Of a stretch of 64,000 bases of DNA, positions 22,840-36,300 are shown in pieces. Below the pieces are notes generated by a model. It saw nothing but the letters and a program-made list of their open reading frames with translations, ran no database searches and was not told the origin of the DNA. The stretch covers positions 59,309,261 through 59,373,260 of the forward strand of contig OY978528.1 of assembly GCA_963854835.1 (NCBI GenBank). Reading direction: 5' to 3'. The DNA is from Megamerina dolium. Lineage: Eukaryota > Arthropoda > Insecta > Diptera > Megamerinidae. The translations under genes and the position numbers were made by a program. Within the stretch, counting starts at the first letter, position 1. The number at the start of each line of letters is the position of its first letter.

Positions 22840-24255
22840 TTATTTATTAGTAACACCACTCTTCTCCTCGATCCAATCTAAGTAAGATGAGACCCGACTG
22901 AATACACCAGGCCAACCTTTTTCACAACCTGACGAACTGCCAAATGATGTCACACCAATAACTGTATTCGAACCATCGGCTAAAACTAATGGGCCACCAG
23001 AATCACCACTGCAGATAGAGATGCCCCCAGTTGTCTTTATGCAAATGTTCGTAGATTTAACCAAATCGTGGAACCAAGTTGAGCATTCACTATTTGTCAT
23101 AGTCGTTACTTCAATCCAGCGAAGTGTATCAGCATAACCAGGATTTACTGTGAATAACATGATTACAAAATAAAATGAAAATAAAACGGCTACACTTTTG
23201 TATGCAAACTATAAATTTTTACCATCACTAGTACTTCCCCATCCTGAAGCAATCGCCTTTACATTATCATATGACAAAAATTCAGATCTCTTCGGCAGCT
23301 TAGCTGGTTGAATGTAATCTGTGTGCGAACAAAAAATATGTGTTCAATATGTGCATATTCAGTCTTATCACAGTAGTCGAATATCGATTTTAATAACTGC
23401 CGAATTGATTAAAATCAAATATTATTTGCATATACGGGAAACCCCTTCGACCACATACTTTTTAGTAAAATCAATACACATTGATTCATCCCAAAGTGAA
23501 TTACTAAAATGCCGCAAATATTATATACCGAAATTTTTAGCTATCAGTTACTTCAGTAGATTATGAGTCATAATTCTTATGGAAAAAAGTGAAAGCAACA
23601 TGTTAAGAAAAAAAAAATTGTTATCAAGCTAATTGTTAATACATTTTAGTCGACTCGATACTCAACTACTGTAATATGAGTATGGATTACTCGCTGTTTT
23701 TAATAGAAACTACCATTGAATTCAATTGGTGCAGGCAATTTAACCAATGCAATATCATTGATTATACTTGAAGAATCCCATTCCTCATGCTCGATTATAT
23801 ATCGCTTTGATACAAATATTATTTGTTGGCCCTCTTCTTTATGATTGGTTCGATTCAAAGTACCCAAGTAAACGTCAAGACCAATGGTCCTACAAATAGT
23901 TTATACACATTTTTCTTTTCAAGATAAATTATTAGTGACATCAATCTCAATCAACTCACAGACTGTATGTACAGTGAGCTGCTGTTACAATCCAACGATT
24001 CGAGATGATAGTACCGCCACACCATGATGTGGTCTGTGGCACATATAAAAACAGACCAACCTGATATGGAAACTGTTTCACTACAGCTAAATTTCCATTT
24101 GTAATACGACCTTCAGGTACAGGATGGTAGGTAATATTTGGTACTTCTCGTTTCACATCCAATGGTGTCACTTTCGACCAATCAATTTTTGATGTAACCG
24201 ATGCGCTCAAAACGGTTGAAACCGTAATAAGCAGTATAGTACTCGCGAACTTCAT
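22840..24255 (-). CDS. Chymotrypsin-like serine protease E, 4 exons, 291 aa
   Basis: Exons on the minus strand: 24255-23960, 23889-23714, 23318-23223, 23147-22840 (phases 2, 1, 1; total 876 nt). The signal peptide is MKFASTILLITVSTVLS, and the SKIDWSKVTPLDVKRE propeptide ends EGR before ITNG. The triad is in TAAHC, NDIALVKLP (the Asp exon) and GDSGGP. The residue six before the active Ser is Ser, hence a chymotrypsin-type pocket, although the neighbouring sequence is GISICSGDSGGP rather than the usual STCNGDSGGP. The stop overlaps AATAAA. Near-identical layout to protease D indicates a recent tandem duplication. The 396-bp intron 2 is larger than D's (216 bp). Confidence 0.93.
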
Positions 24256-24292
24256 ATTTTGACAACTAATTTTAGCCTATGATCAGCACAAG

Positions 24293-24300
24293 CTTTTATA
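24293..24300 (-). promoter_or_regulatory. TATA box of protease E
   Basis: TATAAAAG on the minus strand, about 38 bases upstream of the ATG, the same spacing as in protease D. Confidence 0.6.
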
Positions 24301-25165
24301 GAGATTACATTTCTTACGCAGATAGCAAAATATTGTTATGCCCATTGATAAAAAAATTGTACTACTTTAAAATGTCGACTGATTTCTCACTGATTTCACT
24401 GATTTACAACAGAAACAACTGTGATTGGTAGATTTAGTAGTCAGGCTGGACTGAAGGGTTTGAACGCCCTGTTCGAGTATTGTGGCGCAATCTTCAAATA
24501 ACGTTTGTTTTTTTAAACATTATTTGAAACAAATAATGTGGACTTCTACAAACTCAAATTCGTTTTATACTTTTTCAATACTAAAAACAAATTATTCATT
24601 CTGCAAAAAAGCATTTTATCTATCTGCGCCTCGGCGCCCTAGTTATTCCTAGATATAATTTCAACACCTCTAATTTCGGTCCTAATGCTATGTACACAAG
24701 TATGTATGTAGATTATTAGAAACAGATAAGTAATTCACATACTACCCAGCAATATCAGTATATCAGTTGTCTTTAAGTAGTACCATGAAACAAATACTAT
24801 ATGAAGTTCCATTGGATAGCTTAATTTTTACGTTAAATTTACTTGTCAATACTGTACAATATGACATCGTTATACTAAAAACTCATTTGAAAGACGACAT
24901 GTCTGAAGACAAGCCAATTTGAACCTTGGACGACATCGATTAATGATCGGACTGGACAACTAGTCGTCGGACGTCATATCGTCATTGAAATAACGGATCG
25001 TAAATTATCCAATGACGACCGTTGTCATTCTGAAAGTTTTCCCAGCAGTTATCTTGATCGGTTTCCCAGCCCATCATTGTAAAGGTAGGTACTTAACAAA
25101 AGAAAATAAGTAAATAAAACAAATTCAAGTATGCTGCTTCTTACATCAATATCAATTACTGATAA
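24301..25165. other. Spacer between proteases E and F
   Basis: No coding signal. A 30-base stretch at about 24495-24530 (aataacgtttgttt / aaacattatttg) is locally palindromic. Confidence 0.4.
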
Positions 25166-25194
25166 TGATTTTATTCACAAATTCATTAACAAAA

Positions 25195-26120
25195 TTACTT
25201 ATTAACAATTCCAGTTTTTTCTTCAATATAGTCCAAATAGCTAGTAACACGAGTGAATACACCGGGCCAACCCTTTTCACAACCAAGTACTATGCCAAAT
25301 GATGTAATACCAATCAGAGTATTCTCATCAGCCTCTTTGTGAACTAATGGACCACCAGAATCACCATTACATGTTGATTTACCTCCTTTACCACTGATAC
25401 AGATCATTTTATCGGTGACTGAACCAAAGTAGTATTTACCACAGGTGTTTTGATTCATAATTGGTACTTGAACGTAACGAAGAACTGGCGATACAGTTGT
25501 AGAGCTATCACTGTCCTTACCCCAACCAGATGCCCACACTGTCTCCCCCTCATAAGTTGCATAACTTCCACTCTTCTTCGGCAACTTGGCTGGTTGAATA
25601 TGCTCTACATACAAAATACAATACATGCATATTAATAAATTCTTATGAAAATATTATAAAATGCTTTCCAATAAAACTTACCATTGTATGCAATAGGAAC
25701 GGGTAAATAAATCAAAGAGATATCGTTGCTCAATGTACTTGGATTCCAACCTTCATGAACAATGATATTTTTCTTGGACACATAGATTCTCTGTTGTGTT
25801 TTCTCATTATCATCTTTAATATTGGTGGCGCCCAAATAAACGGTAGCAGCATCAGCGCTATCTGTACAATGAGCAGCGGTGACAACCCAGCGATTTGATA
25901 TTAAAGTTCCACCACACCAAGCACCCTTATTTCCAATTTGTAATTGTAGTCCAACTTGATATGGGAATTGACCGGGTGCAGCAACTTCACCATTAGTAAT
26001 ACGGCCTTCCAACTCATCCAGTGTCATTACTGGCAACAAAGGAAGTCTTTGTTTTAAGCCGGGTAAGATACCCGCCGAAGCAGTGGCTACAAGTAAAGTC
26101 AATGCTATAAGTAATTTCAT
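25195..26120 (-). CDS. Chymotrypsin-like serine protease F, 2 exons, 282 aa
   Basis: Exons on the minus strand: 26120-25682 and 25604-25195 (one 77-bp intron, phase 1; total 849 nt). The signal peptide is MKLLIALTLLVATASA. The propeptide ends LEGR before ITNG. Catalytic residues are in TAAHC, NDISLIYLP and STCNGDSGGP, with Ser at the pocket base. The C-terminus is YLDYIEEKTGIVNK. The single intron sits at the same place and phase as intron 2 of proteases D and E; their introns 1 and 3 are absent. The best-preserved protease of the group by length and motif spacing. Probably a midgut enzyme. A polyadenylation-type AATAAA lies about 20 bases past the stop (about 25167-25174). Confidence 0.95.
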
Positions 26121-26166
26121 TGTGAAGTAATTGAAATTAGACTAACTAATTGCACTGTCCAATGTT

Positions 26167-26176
26167 CTTTTATATA
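26167..26176 (-). promoter_or_regulatory. TATA box of protease F
   Basis: TATATAAAAG on the minus strand, about 47 bases upstream of the ATG. Confidence 0.65.
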
Positions 26177-27377
26177 GGTATTTACGTACAGAAAAATTCG
26201 AATTGTAGCGGATTAGGAAGATATACCTAATCTGACTGCAATTACAATTAATAATGATTTATTTTACAGATAAACCTAAATACTAGCTAAAGAAATGATA
26301 AGATTAAATATTGATATTCGCGTATAGTACTCGTAATAATGTAGCGTAAATTCCCTTCGATATTCAAGAGAATATCAATGCCAATACCAAATTCTTCTTC
26401 ATTTCTTATTATAGGCTTATATATTTCCTACATAGCATATAACTAGTAAAAAATTTAGAAATCTATTTTTATCAGGTTCAGGTATTCTTCGTTTCAATCT
26501 CTATCTCTTCAACTATGCTATGGCGGATGTCATTTTTTGTACAAATAGCCTATTCTAACTTTGACCGTAACTATGGGCCATTAAATTAACCATTTGTTAA
26601 ACAATCAAAATAAAAACGAAAAATTCACCTTAAGTAATGGAAAAGGCATGATTGCAAAATATGGAACTTTTCATCAAGACAATTAATTTTTTACTTTTAA
26701 ATATCAATATCTTCCAAATTAACGAAGTTTCTGAAAAAATGAAAAATATAATGTTAATATTAAATAAATTAAACTTAAATTTGACTTACTTAAACAAAAA
26801 TAAAATTTTTGATCATCGGAAAGTAAAATTGGTACGATTTTCTTCAAAGCATTCTGAACCACATGATTTTCTTGACAGCTTTTGTATTGGAATCCCCGGA
26901 ATTTACATATCTCGTATACTTATGATTGTACATTTAAAGAGGTTTTAATTTTGATTATTTCATCACGTAACATTTTAAATGTAGTAAAAGGTTTGCGACT
27001 ATCAAAATAAAAAGCAAAATTTACAAATCATATCTATATGTAATATAATTTTACTAATATTAAATTGAATAAGATCATTACCAAAATTTTGTACAGTGTA
27101 CATGTTTCATACTTTCACAGCTGGGCAGCGCAATCAGCTGTTCAGCATTGCCAAATGTATAATTTCAGTTTATTATCTATCTCTCTCACTATGCATTCAA
27201 TTTGACAGCTCACTTGCTAGTTGTGCATTATTTTCCCGTGTTATATGTGTGAATGTGTGTGATTTGTGTACAAGTGAAAAAGATATTTGTTCTTTTTGTA
27301 AACAATTTGTTCCCCCAAATGTTTAAACAATATACAAGTTTGAATACATAACCGGTAGCAGCGGAAAACTAACTAGA
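26177..27377. other. Divergent upstream region of protease F and the neurobeachin-like gene
   Basis: No gene recognised. The last 250 bases probably contain the neurobeachin-like promoter and 5' UTR (less AT-rich from about 27100). The exact start site is not visible. Confidence 0.4.
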
Positions 27378-30300
27378 ATGGATTCTAAAAAAGATATTTA
27401 TAATTTGTGGGTGCAGTATACGACAAAGGTAAGCTTACATTGTGTTTTTGGTATGCAGGGCAGGACGGCGCGTTAGATGTTTACGGCATTAATCACCGTT
27501 TACAGCAGCTCCCGTTACTTTCAATACCAAATCAAACATGCACAAAAACAACTCCCACAAAATACTATATATACATTTAATCATTGATGACACAATGATA
27601 AAAATATAATCAGAATAATTGCAAGACGATACTCGTGTACTATATACAAGTATATACCAACTTTGTTTTGAATTATATAACAATAGTGTAGATATATAAT
27701 AGTTACACACTTAACTATCCATAACCACCCATACTGCCCACACAAACACAGTATCGTCTGTCTCTTTCTCACTCTCATTCTGTATACGTATTTATATTTT
27801 GTTTTGATTACAGAATGATGAATCCTATTTCCGTCAATTTATTGAACGTTTTGTTACTATTTGGAAGAGTCAATTGCCGGTTGATTTTGAAAATAATTGC
27901 CCTTTGTGGTACGATGTTCGTCCTGACAGTGGGCCACATTTGGGTCGTTTACCAGACGAATTATTACCAGCGATTGGTAAATTCATAATTGTAGCTCGTG
28001 ATCAAAGTGAAAACGTAAGAAAATAAATATGCATTTATAAATATATATTGATTTGTTTATTTATAATTTGTTTATTTTCCACAAAATCTTATCTTTAATA
28101 CAAAGGATGAACTCACTGATGATGAAGCTATAAATGAAATTGCCGTACTCATCGACTGTCTTATAATCGTATGTCGTCATTTTGATAATATTTTGGCCGT
28201 TATTAAATACGAATATAAATCGAATTTGATTGCAATATTAACGAATGTCTTCAAACATGTAAGAATGTTACAATAATGGGGTAAGAGGTGAAATTGCTTC
28301 AATTTCCCAATTTCTCCTCTTAGAACCAATCAAATAAGCATACAATATTCCGAATATACAAATTAAATAACGTATTATTTTAGAATATGGAACGTCAGAC
28401 TGCGTCAAAAGAGGTTCTTCATCTTTTTCGTAGTTTCTCTCAATTTTTGGAGGTAATGTATGATCCATATTTGACATGGCGTAGTTTTGTACGTGGCGTC
28501 TTTGCTGATTATCACAAATTGTCATATAAGCCGCATACGGTGCATGTAGAAATTGTTCCATTTATCTATGGTATGTCATGCGAATGAAAGCCATACAATA
28601 GTAACTATAAAAAAAATGTATAACTCTACTTTATTTACAGATTGTTTTCAAAATACTGAAATCGTGAAATTTCCCAAAATTGGAGAATCACTTATCAATG
28701 CACTGGGCGCTGTAATATGTGGTTCACAGGTACGAATCAACTGTTCAATGCTGACAATTCGTTTTGATTTTCCAAAAATTTTGTGCTTATGAATTATATA
28801 TGTATTTGCTTTTCTTTTCTTTTCAATTGGTAACATTTATTGTTTTATTTCATGTATTTCCTTCTTTTATCGCTTTTCCTTTTACTTTTACAACATTTGT
28901 TATTAACTCAATATATATATGTTTTATTTTATGTTTTAGAAATTTTCCCAATAATTTTCATTATCATCTAATTTCATTTGTATCCATAATTATATAATGC
29001 TATAATTTAAAACATATGCGCCTCTCAATATGAAAGTATAAAATAAAAAATTACAGAAAACTTTAACTTCGTCTGTGAAACTATGTAAAACTAGAACAAA
29101 TATTTCTGGTGAAGGCACTCAAATCTGTGATAACTTGGTGAGTGGTAATTCCTTGAAATGCTTTATATTTATTGTATATGCTAACATTGATAAATGAGAC
29201 ATATCATCAAGTAGCTACATATGTATGTGTTTATCTCACTAATACCACTATTGTCTATTATTGTTAATGTGCTTTTGATTTCCTTGCCTTTGATTGAAAT
29301 AAAAAGGAGTTCCCAACAATGTAATTGTACATAATATGTATCTACATGTATATAATATGGCATCTTGTGAATATCACTTTCGATCGAAATATATAGTCAA
29401 TGAATTAAATTTAAAATCGACTTGTTTGACTTCTTCCGATACCAACTATGAGCGCTATTTCGATCGAAAGACAAATCTAACAAATGCCTGATATATTTTA
29501 ATTTAATTTTGATCAATTTCACACCAACACAGCGCAATGGTATGCGTGCTATTTGTCCTGCAACCGTTTCGGTTATTATGAAAATACTTTCTCAATGGGA
29601 GAGCTCTAGCGATTTGCGAGCAGTTGCATTAAAATGCTGTGCACTTATGATTATTGTGCTGCAAAAATCTAGTCCAGAAGAAGTATGTATTAAATAGTAC
29701 AGAAATAACAGAATACACAGAACAATTCATCTATATTATATCACCATATAATTTTTCAGCGCCAAATAGATTTAGTTACGCTAATTCAGCTTTACTGTGA
29801 TGCTTTGCAAAGTCTACTATCCACAGATCATTTCAACAATGATGGTGTTGCATTTGAGATTGCCAATGATAACGATTGCAATGATGCAGCCATCGATATG
29901 AATGCACTTTCAGAAACCGTGGCAAATGTGGGTGTATTTTTGGCAAATGAAACGAGTTCTCGTCTTATTTGTAATGCCATCGCCGATACAGCTCTAGTGG
30001 ATACGCTTATTGATATACCTAAGAAAATTAAGGTGAGATTCATATAAATAAATAGTATGCGCTAATTAATAATATTGATATCATTTGTAGGATTGGAATG
30101 TAAATTATTCGAGTGTGCTTTGTAATACAATAAAATCTCTAGCAATAATTACACGCAATTCACAATATATAGCTGATCAAATGCGGGCTTATGATAAAAT
30201 TGAGAAAATTGTCAGCAGCCTTAAATCACTGGGATTGCCATCTGAACATTTGTTAAATGCTTGTTTTAATTTGGCATATGATGAGCATGCGAAACGGCTT

Positions 30301-33300
30301 GTACTGCCAGAAGTTCTTGTAAAATTAATTAATTGGATACCAGAGATGAATGAACGTGAACAAACATATATGAGTGGCCTAATTCTACGTGGATGTACCG
30401 ACAGCTATGCAACGTTAGTGTACACTATTGGATACTGGTACTGAATTTCACTTTCGATCGTAATTACTTTGATCAGGATTTGCCTAAAAACTGTAAAACA
30501 TTGTCATTAATATAAATTATCAGCCTGTTTGATCGATAGTGCAATTCAGAAGCTATATATGTATTTTACATTCACAATTTGTATGATTTACATTTTAAAA
30601 ATGGTTTTTATTCTTTTAGTAAATCGGTGGCATGTCAATATCGCATTATAAAATCGATTTGTGAATGTCTACAGAAATTTCAAAAACTCTCTGACATATG
30701 CATACAAAACTTTATTAAACTAATCGAAGAACTTAGTAAAATTAGTATTATTCCAATTGAGTTGAAGAACCTATTCAATTTGCTACGTCAACAGAGTGAT
30801 TTTCCACAATCCAAGCAATTATTACATACACTTGTTACAATTTCACTACAAAGTTTAACCAGTAGCAATATATGTTCGCAATTTTTTAACATATCGGATA
30901 ATAACGATGGCATTGTGGTGCCAGATATCAAAAATTGGACAATGTCTGGGTCATATGGATTTATATTTCACATTTTAATCAGATTAAATGATAATAAAGG
31001 AAATAAGACAAATGAAAAACAGCAGTCAACAGAAAATGCCGACGAAAATGAACGTCCAAATTGCAGGCGTATGCTGCTGAAGTAAGTAGCAAGCGAATAT
31101 AAATAAAATATATTGAAAATTAATTGGTTTTTTATTCTTTTACACAGTCTTCGTACTGATGGTGATACTGGCTTTGAAGTATTTCTACAGAATAGTGGAA
31201 ATATCGTTGTTGCTGCATTAACTAAACGTGAATATCTAACATCCGTTGTATCCACAAAGGCATTGCTTGACGATCAATGGCATTATGTGACTGTGGTGGT
31301 AACACCACCTAAACGTCCATTTTCTTATAGTCAAATTAATGTTTTTATTGATTTTATGCAAAAATTAAGTGCCACTTTAAAAATACAAGCTATAAGTGAG
31401 GTAGGTAATTCATATATGATAAATAGTTTTTTAAGCAATTTAAGCAACATTAACTAACTACAATGAATAATCTAAATTTCAGCCTTTTACATTCTGTTCG
31501 ATTGCATCTGCAGCACTTCCAACTAGACAGCACCAACATCAATCCACAGCATCTGCTAATAGTATGAGTGGAACATCATCATTGCCACGCTCCTCTTCAC
31601 AAGAGACACACAATACAGCGACATACCGTGGAATGATACCCAGTTTATTGGAGCGCACATTGTCCACCAATGTATGTACATACATAGTCGCACTACCATT
31701 TGTCACACTGAATCATTTTTCTACCGCTTCTTTAGGTCTCCAACTATTTTACACTTCCACTACGCAATCAAGCTTCATTTGATCCGAATGTGAAAAATTT
31801 TCCTCTTGGCATGCAAGATACCGTCTTCGGTGAACAGACGTGTTTGCGCGCTCATATTGGCGCTGTTTTAATCGCTGAACCGACAACAAATTTAAAAACT
31901 ATTTTCGATACTAATACAAATTTTGCATCGATCTTCTCGCAGGACAATGATTTACTTGAGTTGACTACACGTTTTGTATTCTGTTATGCACCCGGTGCCT
32001 ATTGTAATAATTGTTGTCAAGACTTGATACCAAATGGCCGGTTTCAGGGCATCGTAAATGCCCATCATTGTAAAATAGTTAAAATACAAGATACAATCAA
32101 TAGCATAGGTGGAATTCAAGCAATTTTACCAATTTTACATAGAATAACCAAGGAACAAGATTTAGATTTTTCACTGTCGAGTGATGAAAATGAGAGTGGT
32201 TGCTCGGGGGCTAGCAGCGAGATGTTAAAAACGCCAACAGCTGAAGATTTCTCTGACTGGGAGATGCTTTCATCCAACTCATATACAGGTATGTCGAGGA
32301 TTGACAGTATCAATATTCAGCCATCCAAAGAATGGACGGATCTATGTCCACTCAACTCAGCAGAATACGGAAATGCTTTGTACGGGAACGAAACAAAGCA
32401 TTTCCGGATTCTTACGGCTGCAACAACATTAATTTTCAGAATATGATTTTTTTATCACTGAAAGTTTTTCTGAAAGCGATTGCAAAAAAAAATGAAAAAA
32501 AAAACAGTTGGCACTAAAGGTGTCAAGTTCTGGTGACATCAATTCTTCTGGGCTTTTATCAACGTTCTATCAAAAGCTTTTCCATGACAAATTTTAGTAG
32601 ATATTTATAAAAATCCCGTTTTTTCAAATCATAATCGAAATTATTACTTTTTCCACGTTTTTTTTTCCAAGAGCTTTTACGAAAGCTTTGAGAAATAAAT
32701 CATATTCACGTATATTGAAACACAAATATTTGCCTACAATTCTCTCATATTTTGTAGAATGGAAAATGATTCAACACCCTGTAGCAAGCTTTATGTGCTT
32801 TCTTCGTTACCTCACCCACGATCATGATAATAATCAAGAGAACATGCTAAATAGCGAATGTCTACTTATAATGGGTTCTATGCTGCAAAAATGTCCACCA
32901 CGACTGTTCGAAGTAAATGCTCTAATGGCAACACATCTTTTTATCGAATCACTGCAAGGTCATAAATCGAGCAGCGCCACCAATAGCAACAATGCAAATA
33001 CATCACTGCTTGAAGTTCTGTACAGTGAAATAGCTTTTAATTTTGGTATTTGGTCACGAATGTATTTTCAAATTACACTTGGACATGCACAGTACTTGAG
33101 TGCCATGATAAAGAATGATCGTAAGTATTTTCGCAGAAAATTCGGTATACAATTTTTTCTGGATGTGGTTCGACAATACTACGCGGCGCCAGATAATATT
33201 ACGCCAGATGATGCAAAAACTATACGATCCACTTTATATGCCATCGTACGCTTTTATCTACAAAAGGATGTCAACATCAAGGAAATATCTCTCATTATTG

Positions 33301-36300
33301 CATTTTTGGCTTCTGTCAAACAAGATAATGTCATCGTTGAGTTTCTTGAGATGATGACACTGCATGTGAAAGGGAAGAATTGTAGAGATCAAATGATACT
33401 GTTACTACACGAACCTCAAACGGCAAATTTGCTTTACAACTATTTCATTGAGAAGACTTACAGCACTGAAGTTCAAGAGGCTGCTATTCGAGTGAGTAAA
33501 TGCGATAATTTAACGGAATATATATTAGTTTAGTGTTTGTTTGGTTTTACACCCTTCATTACAGTTTATTAGCAGTCTACTAGCAACATCACGAGTACAT
33601 CAAAAATATAAGCAAATATTACGTTTGTATGATCACCACAGTGATGGTTCTCTATTTCCTGGTTTCTTTTCCTATACGATTCCGATGACATTAAGTTCGA
33701 CGATACTATTTCATTTAGTGGACGAAATGCTTAATAACGAAGCTGACTATGCTGGTCTGATATTTCTGGTGCATCATATAAGCACCTGTGAGTTGCCGAT
33801 AAAACTTGAAATTGCCAAGCGTTTGCTGCAAACGACATTTGTGAAGCAAAGCTCACCACAAATAATTGCCAAACAAATTGGTTGGCAGGAATCAATTGCA
33901 CGTCTATTGATTCGAAAACCGATTGCTAATGTCAAGCCGGATGAAGAGAAACGAAAAAGTTTCGGTATCAATTTGGATGTGCTGCTTGAGGATAACAATG
34001 ATTTTACAAATCAAACAGATCTGATTAATTTCTGTGAACAACAAGTGGATCTTGATGAAATGCAGCAAACAGAACATGGTAGTGATGGTGGATTAATTCT
34101 TAATGAAATACAAGCAAGCGTGTCGGAGGCAGCAAATGTTATTGAAAGCGAGATAAAAGGTTAGTGAGAAATGTACTATACTTGAATGTTCTGAATTTCA
34201 CTTTCGATCGATATTGATTTTTGAAATGAAAAGAAAATGTGAATGCTATGCCTGTGGAATTAAAAAATTAAACGAACTAACAATGAATGTTTCAATTTTA
34301 GAATTAGCCGAATCTGTTTCTGGTGCTGTAGTCGAAAATGTATCGTCGGTGTTTTCGGTGATACGCCAAACGACTCATGATATTCAAGACACATTTGAAT
34401 CATTAACATTGGGTACTACGACTGCCGATGCCGACGAGGTATGCGCATAACACAATAATGAAGTAGTAGAGTTGGAAATATGCATATATATTTTTTCATG
34501 TCCTCTACAGAATACTATGACTAGACAACGCACACAATCTGTCAGTTCAGACAGTTCCACACAATCGCCGCAGATAGTATCAAAAAAGGGTGCATCACTC
34601 GAAGTATGATTTTTTGAATAAATGTACTAGCTTTATTGTATACATGTACTATTTTTTATCAATGTGTAGAGCAATGCAGCCTTTGAACTATCAACGGATA
34701 GTGATATCGACAGTGAGGAGCAGCTGGTCTATTTGGTTTCAAATATTTTATTCACAATATTTTGGCGTGGTGTTAACAATGATCATCCACAGTGTTGGAA
34801 GGAACGTGGTCAAGTGCTGGGATGTATTAATTTGTTGGCATTGAATAATGAATTGATAACGTCACATTTATCATTACGACTGCGAATACTTGAAATGGCT
34901 GTTCAAGCTTCACTCTTTGATTTATCCGAACATGGAAATCAAACATTAATTAATCAAGAAGTTCGTATACATTATTATTTATTGTTGTAAACATATTTAA
35001 CTAAGTAACATATATTCTGAATTTCACTTCGCAATTTTTACTAGATTTATGATTTTTAAAATTTTAATCGATCGAAAGTGAAATTCAGAATATGCCTATA
35101 AATTGGGCTGGTTATTTCAAGCATATTTTCCCCAAGGAAACAAGTCAAAATTCCAGGTTTGAGTCCGCCTAAAATAGGCAAATCCTAGAAAGTAGAGATA
35201 TGTGGTTAATATGTTGAAAAGAAATGTTAAGAAGGAAAAATTAATGGTGGTCGATCACACGCTTCACCGCTCTACGGGCGATCCGTGGCCACCTATTGTT
35301 TTTAGTTTTAGTTTTATAGGAGTCCCATTAAGGGATGGTGCCTACCACCTTAAGGGATAAGTATGTTCAGACAAAATGTTGAAAAGTTGCTAGTTTATCC
35401 CTTTGTGTGTGATTACTGGGTACCTATGGGGTTATTTGTAATAGATAGAGGCAAAAAAGAATGAAAATCAATCAGTTACTCCATAGCTACCAAAGAATCG
35501 CCCGTAGAACTCTGAAATGTATGACAGACCCTCATTAATTTTTCCCTCCCTTACAAAATAAAAATTCAAATACCTGCAAATTAACAAATAACCCTTTAGT
35601 TGCCCCGAAATCGCTCTTAGAACGTTGAAATGTAGTATCGACCCCCATTTTTAATTTTTTCTCACCAATATTTTCTCTAAATATATTTACGTCTTCACTT
35701 CACCTCTTATGGGTGCTTCTATACAAAATAGATGTCTCTTTTTGTTGCCTTGAAAAAAAAAAGTACTTAATAATCCAAATTTTATGGTTTTGATTGAGTC
35801 GTGTAGTCAAAATTTAACCCAATATATATAACTTTAATTCAATTATTCGACTAATCACTTTCAGAATGCTTCACAAATCTTACGTATGGTTTACGATTTG
35901 GTTGTGCTTGGCTCCAATGAGGATGAATCAAAGAAATGTTCAACCAAATTACTTGATGGCGTACTAGCTCTATTGGATGCGCTTATGATATTCCAACAAG
36001 ATTCGTCAGATGATTGGTCCGATATGATTCGTCTATGTTTGGGATTATTGCTAAAGTGTTCGCATCATCCTAATCCTGGTGTTGTAGCAATGGCAACCGC
36101 CAAATTGCATTCAATTTTACAAAGTCGAAGCATCGAAGATCCAAACGAATTGGCATTCTTATTATTTAGCATAAATAGAGCACTTGATAATGCAATTGAA
36201 GGTTTGTTTTTATTTTATTCATCTTTATTACCTACTATTCTTACATGCTATGTATGTGTGATATAAATATAGCTTAATATTACTTTGATATAAATTATTT

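Noticed and set aside
32289..32446. Extension of neurobeachin-like exon 13 to the end of its open frame
   Set aside because: The added codons run through a dispersed hairpin repeat. A good donor (gtatgt) at 32289 joins in phase to exon 14.
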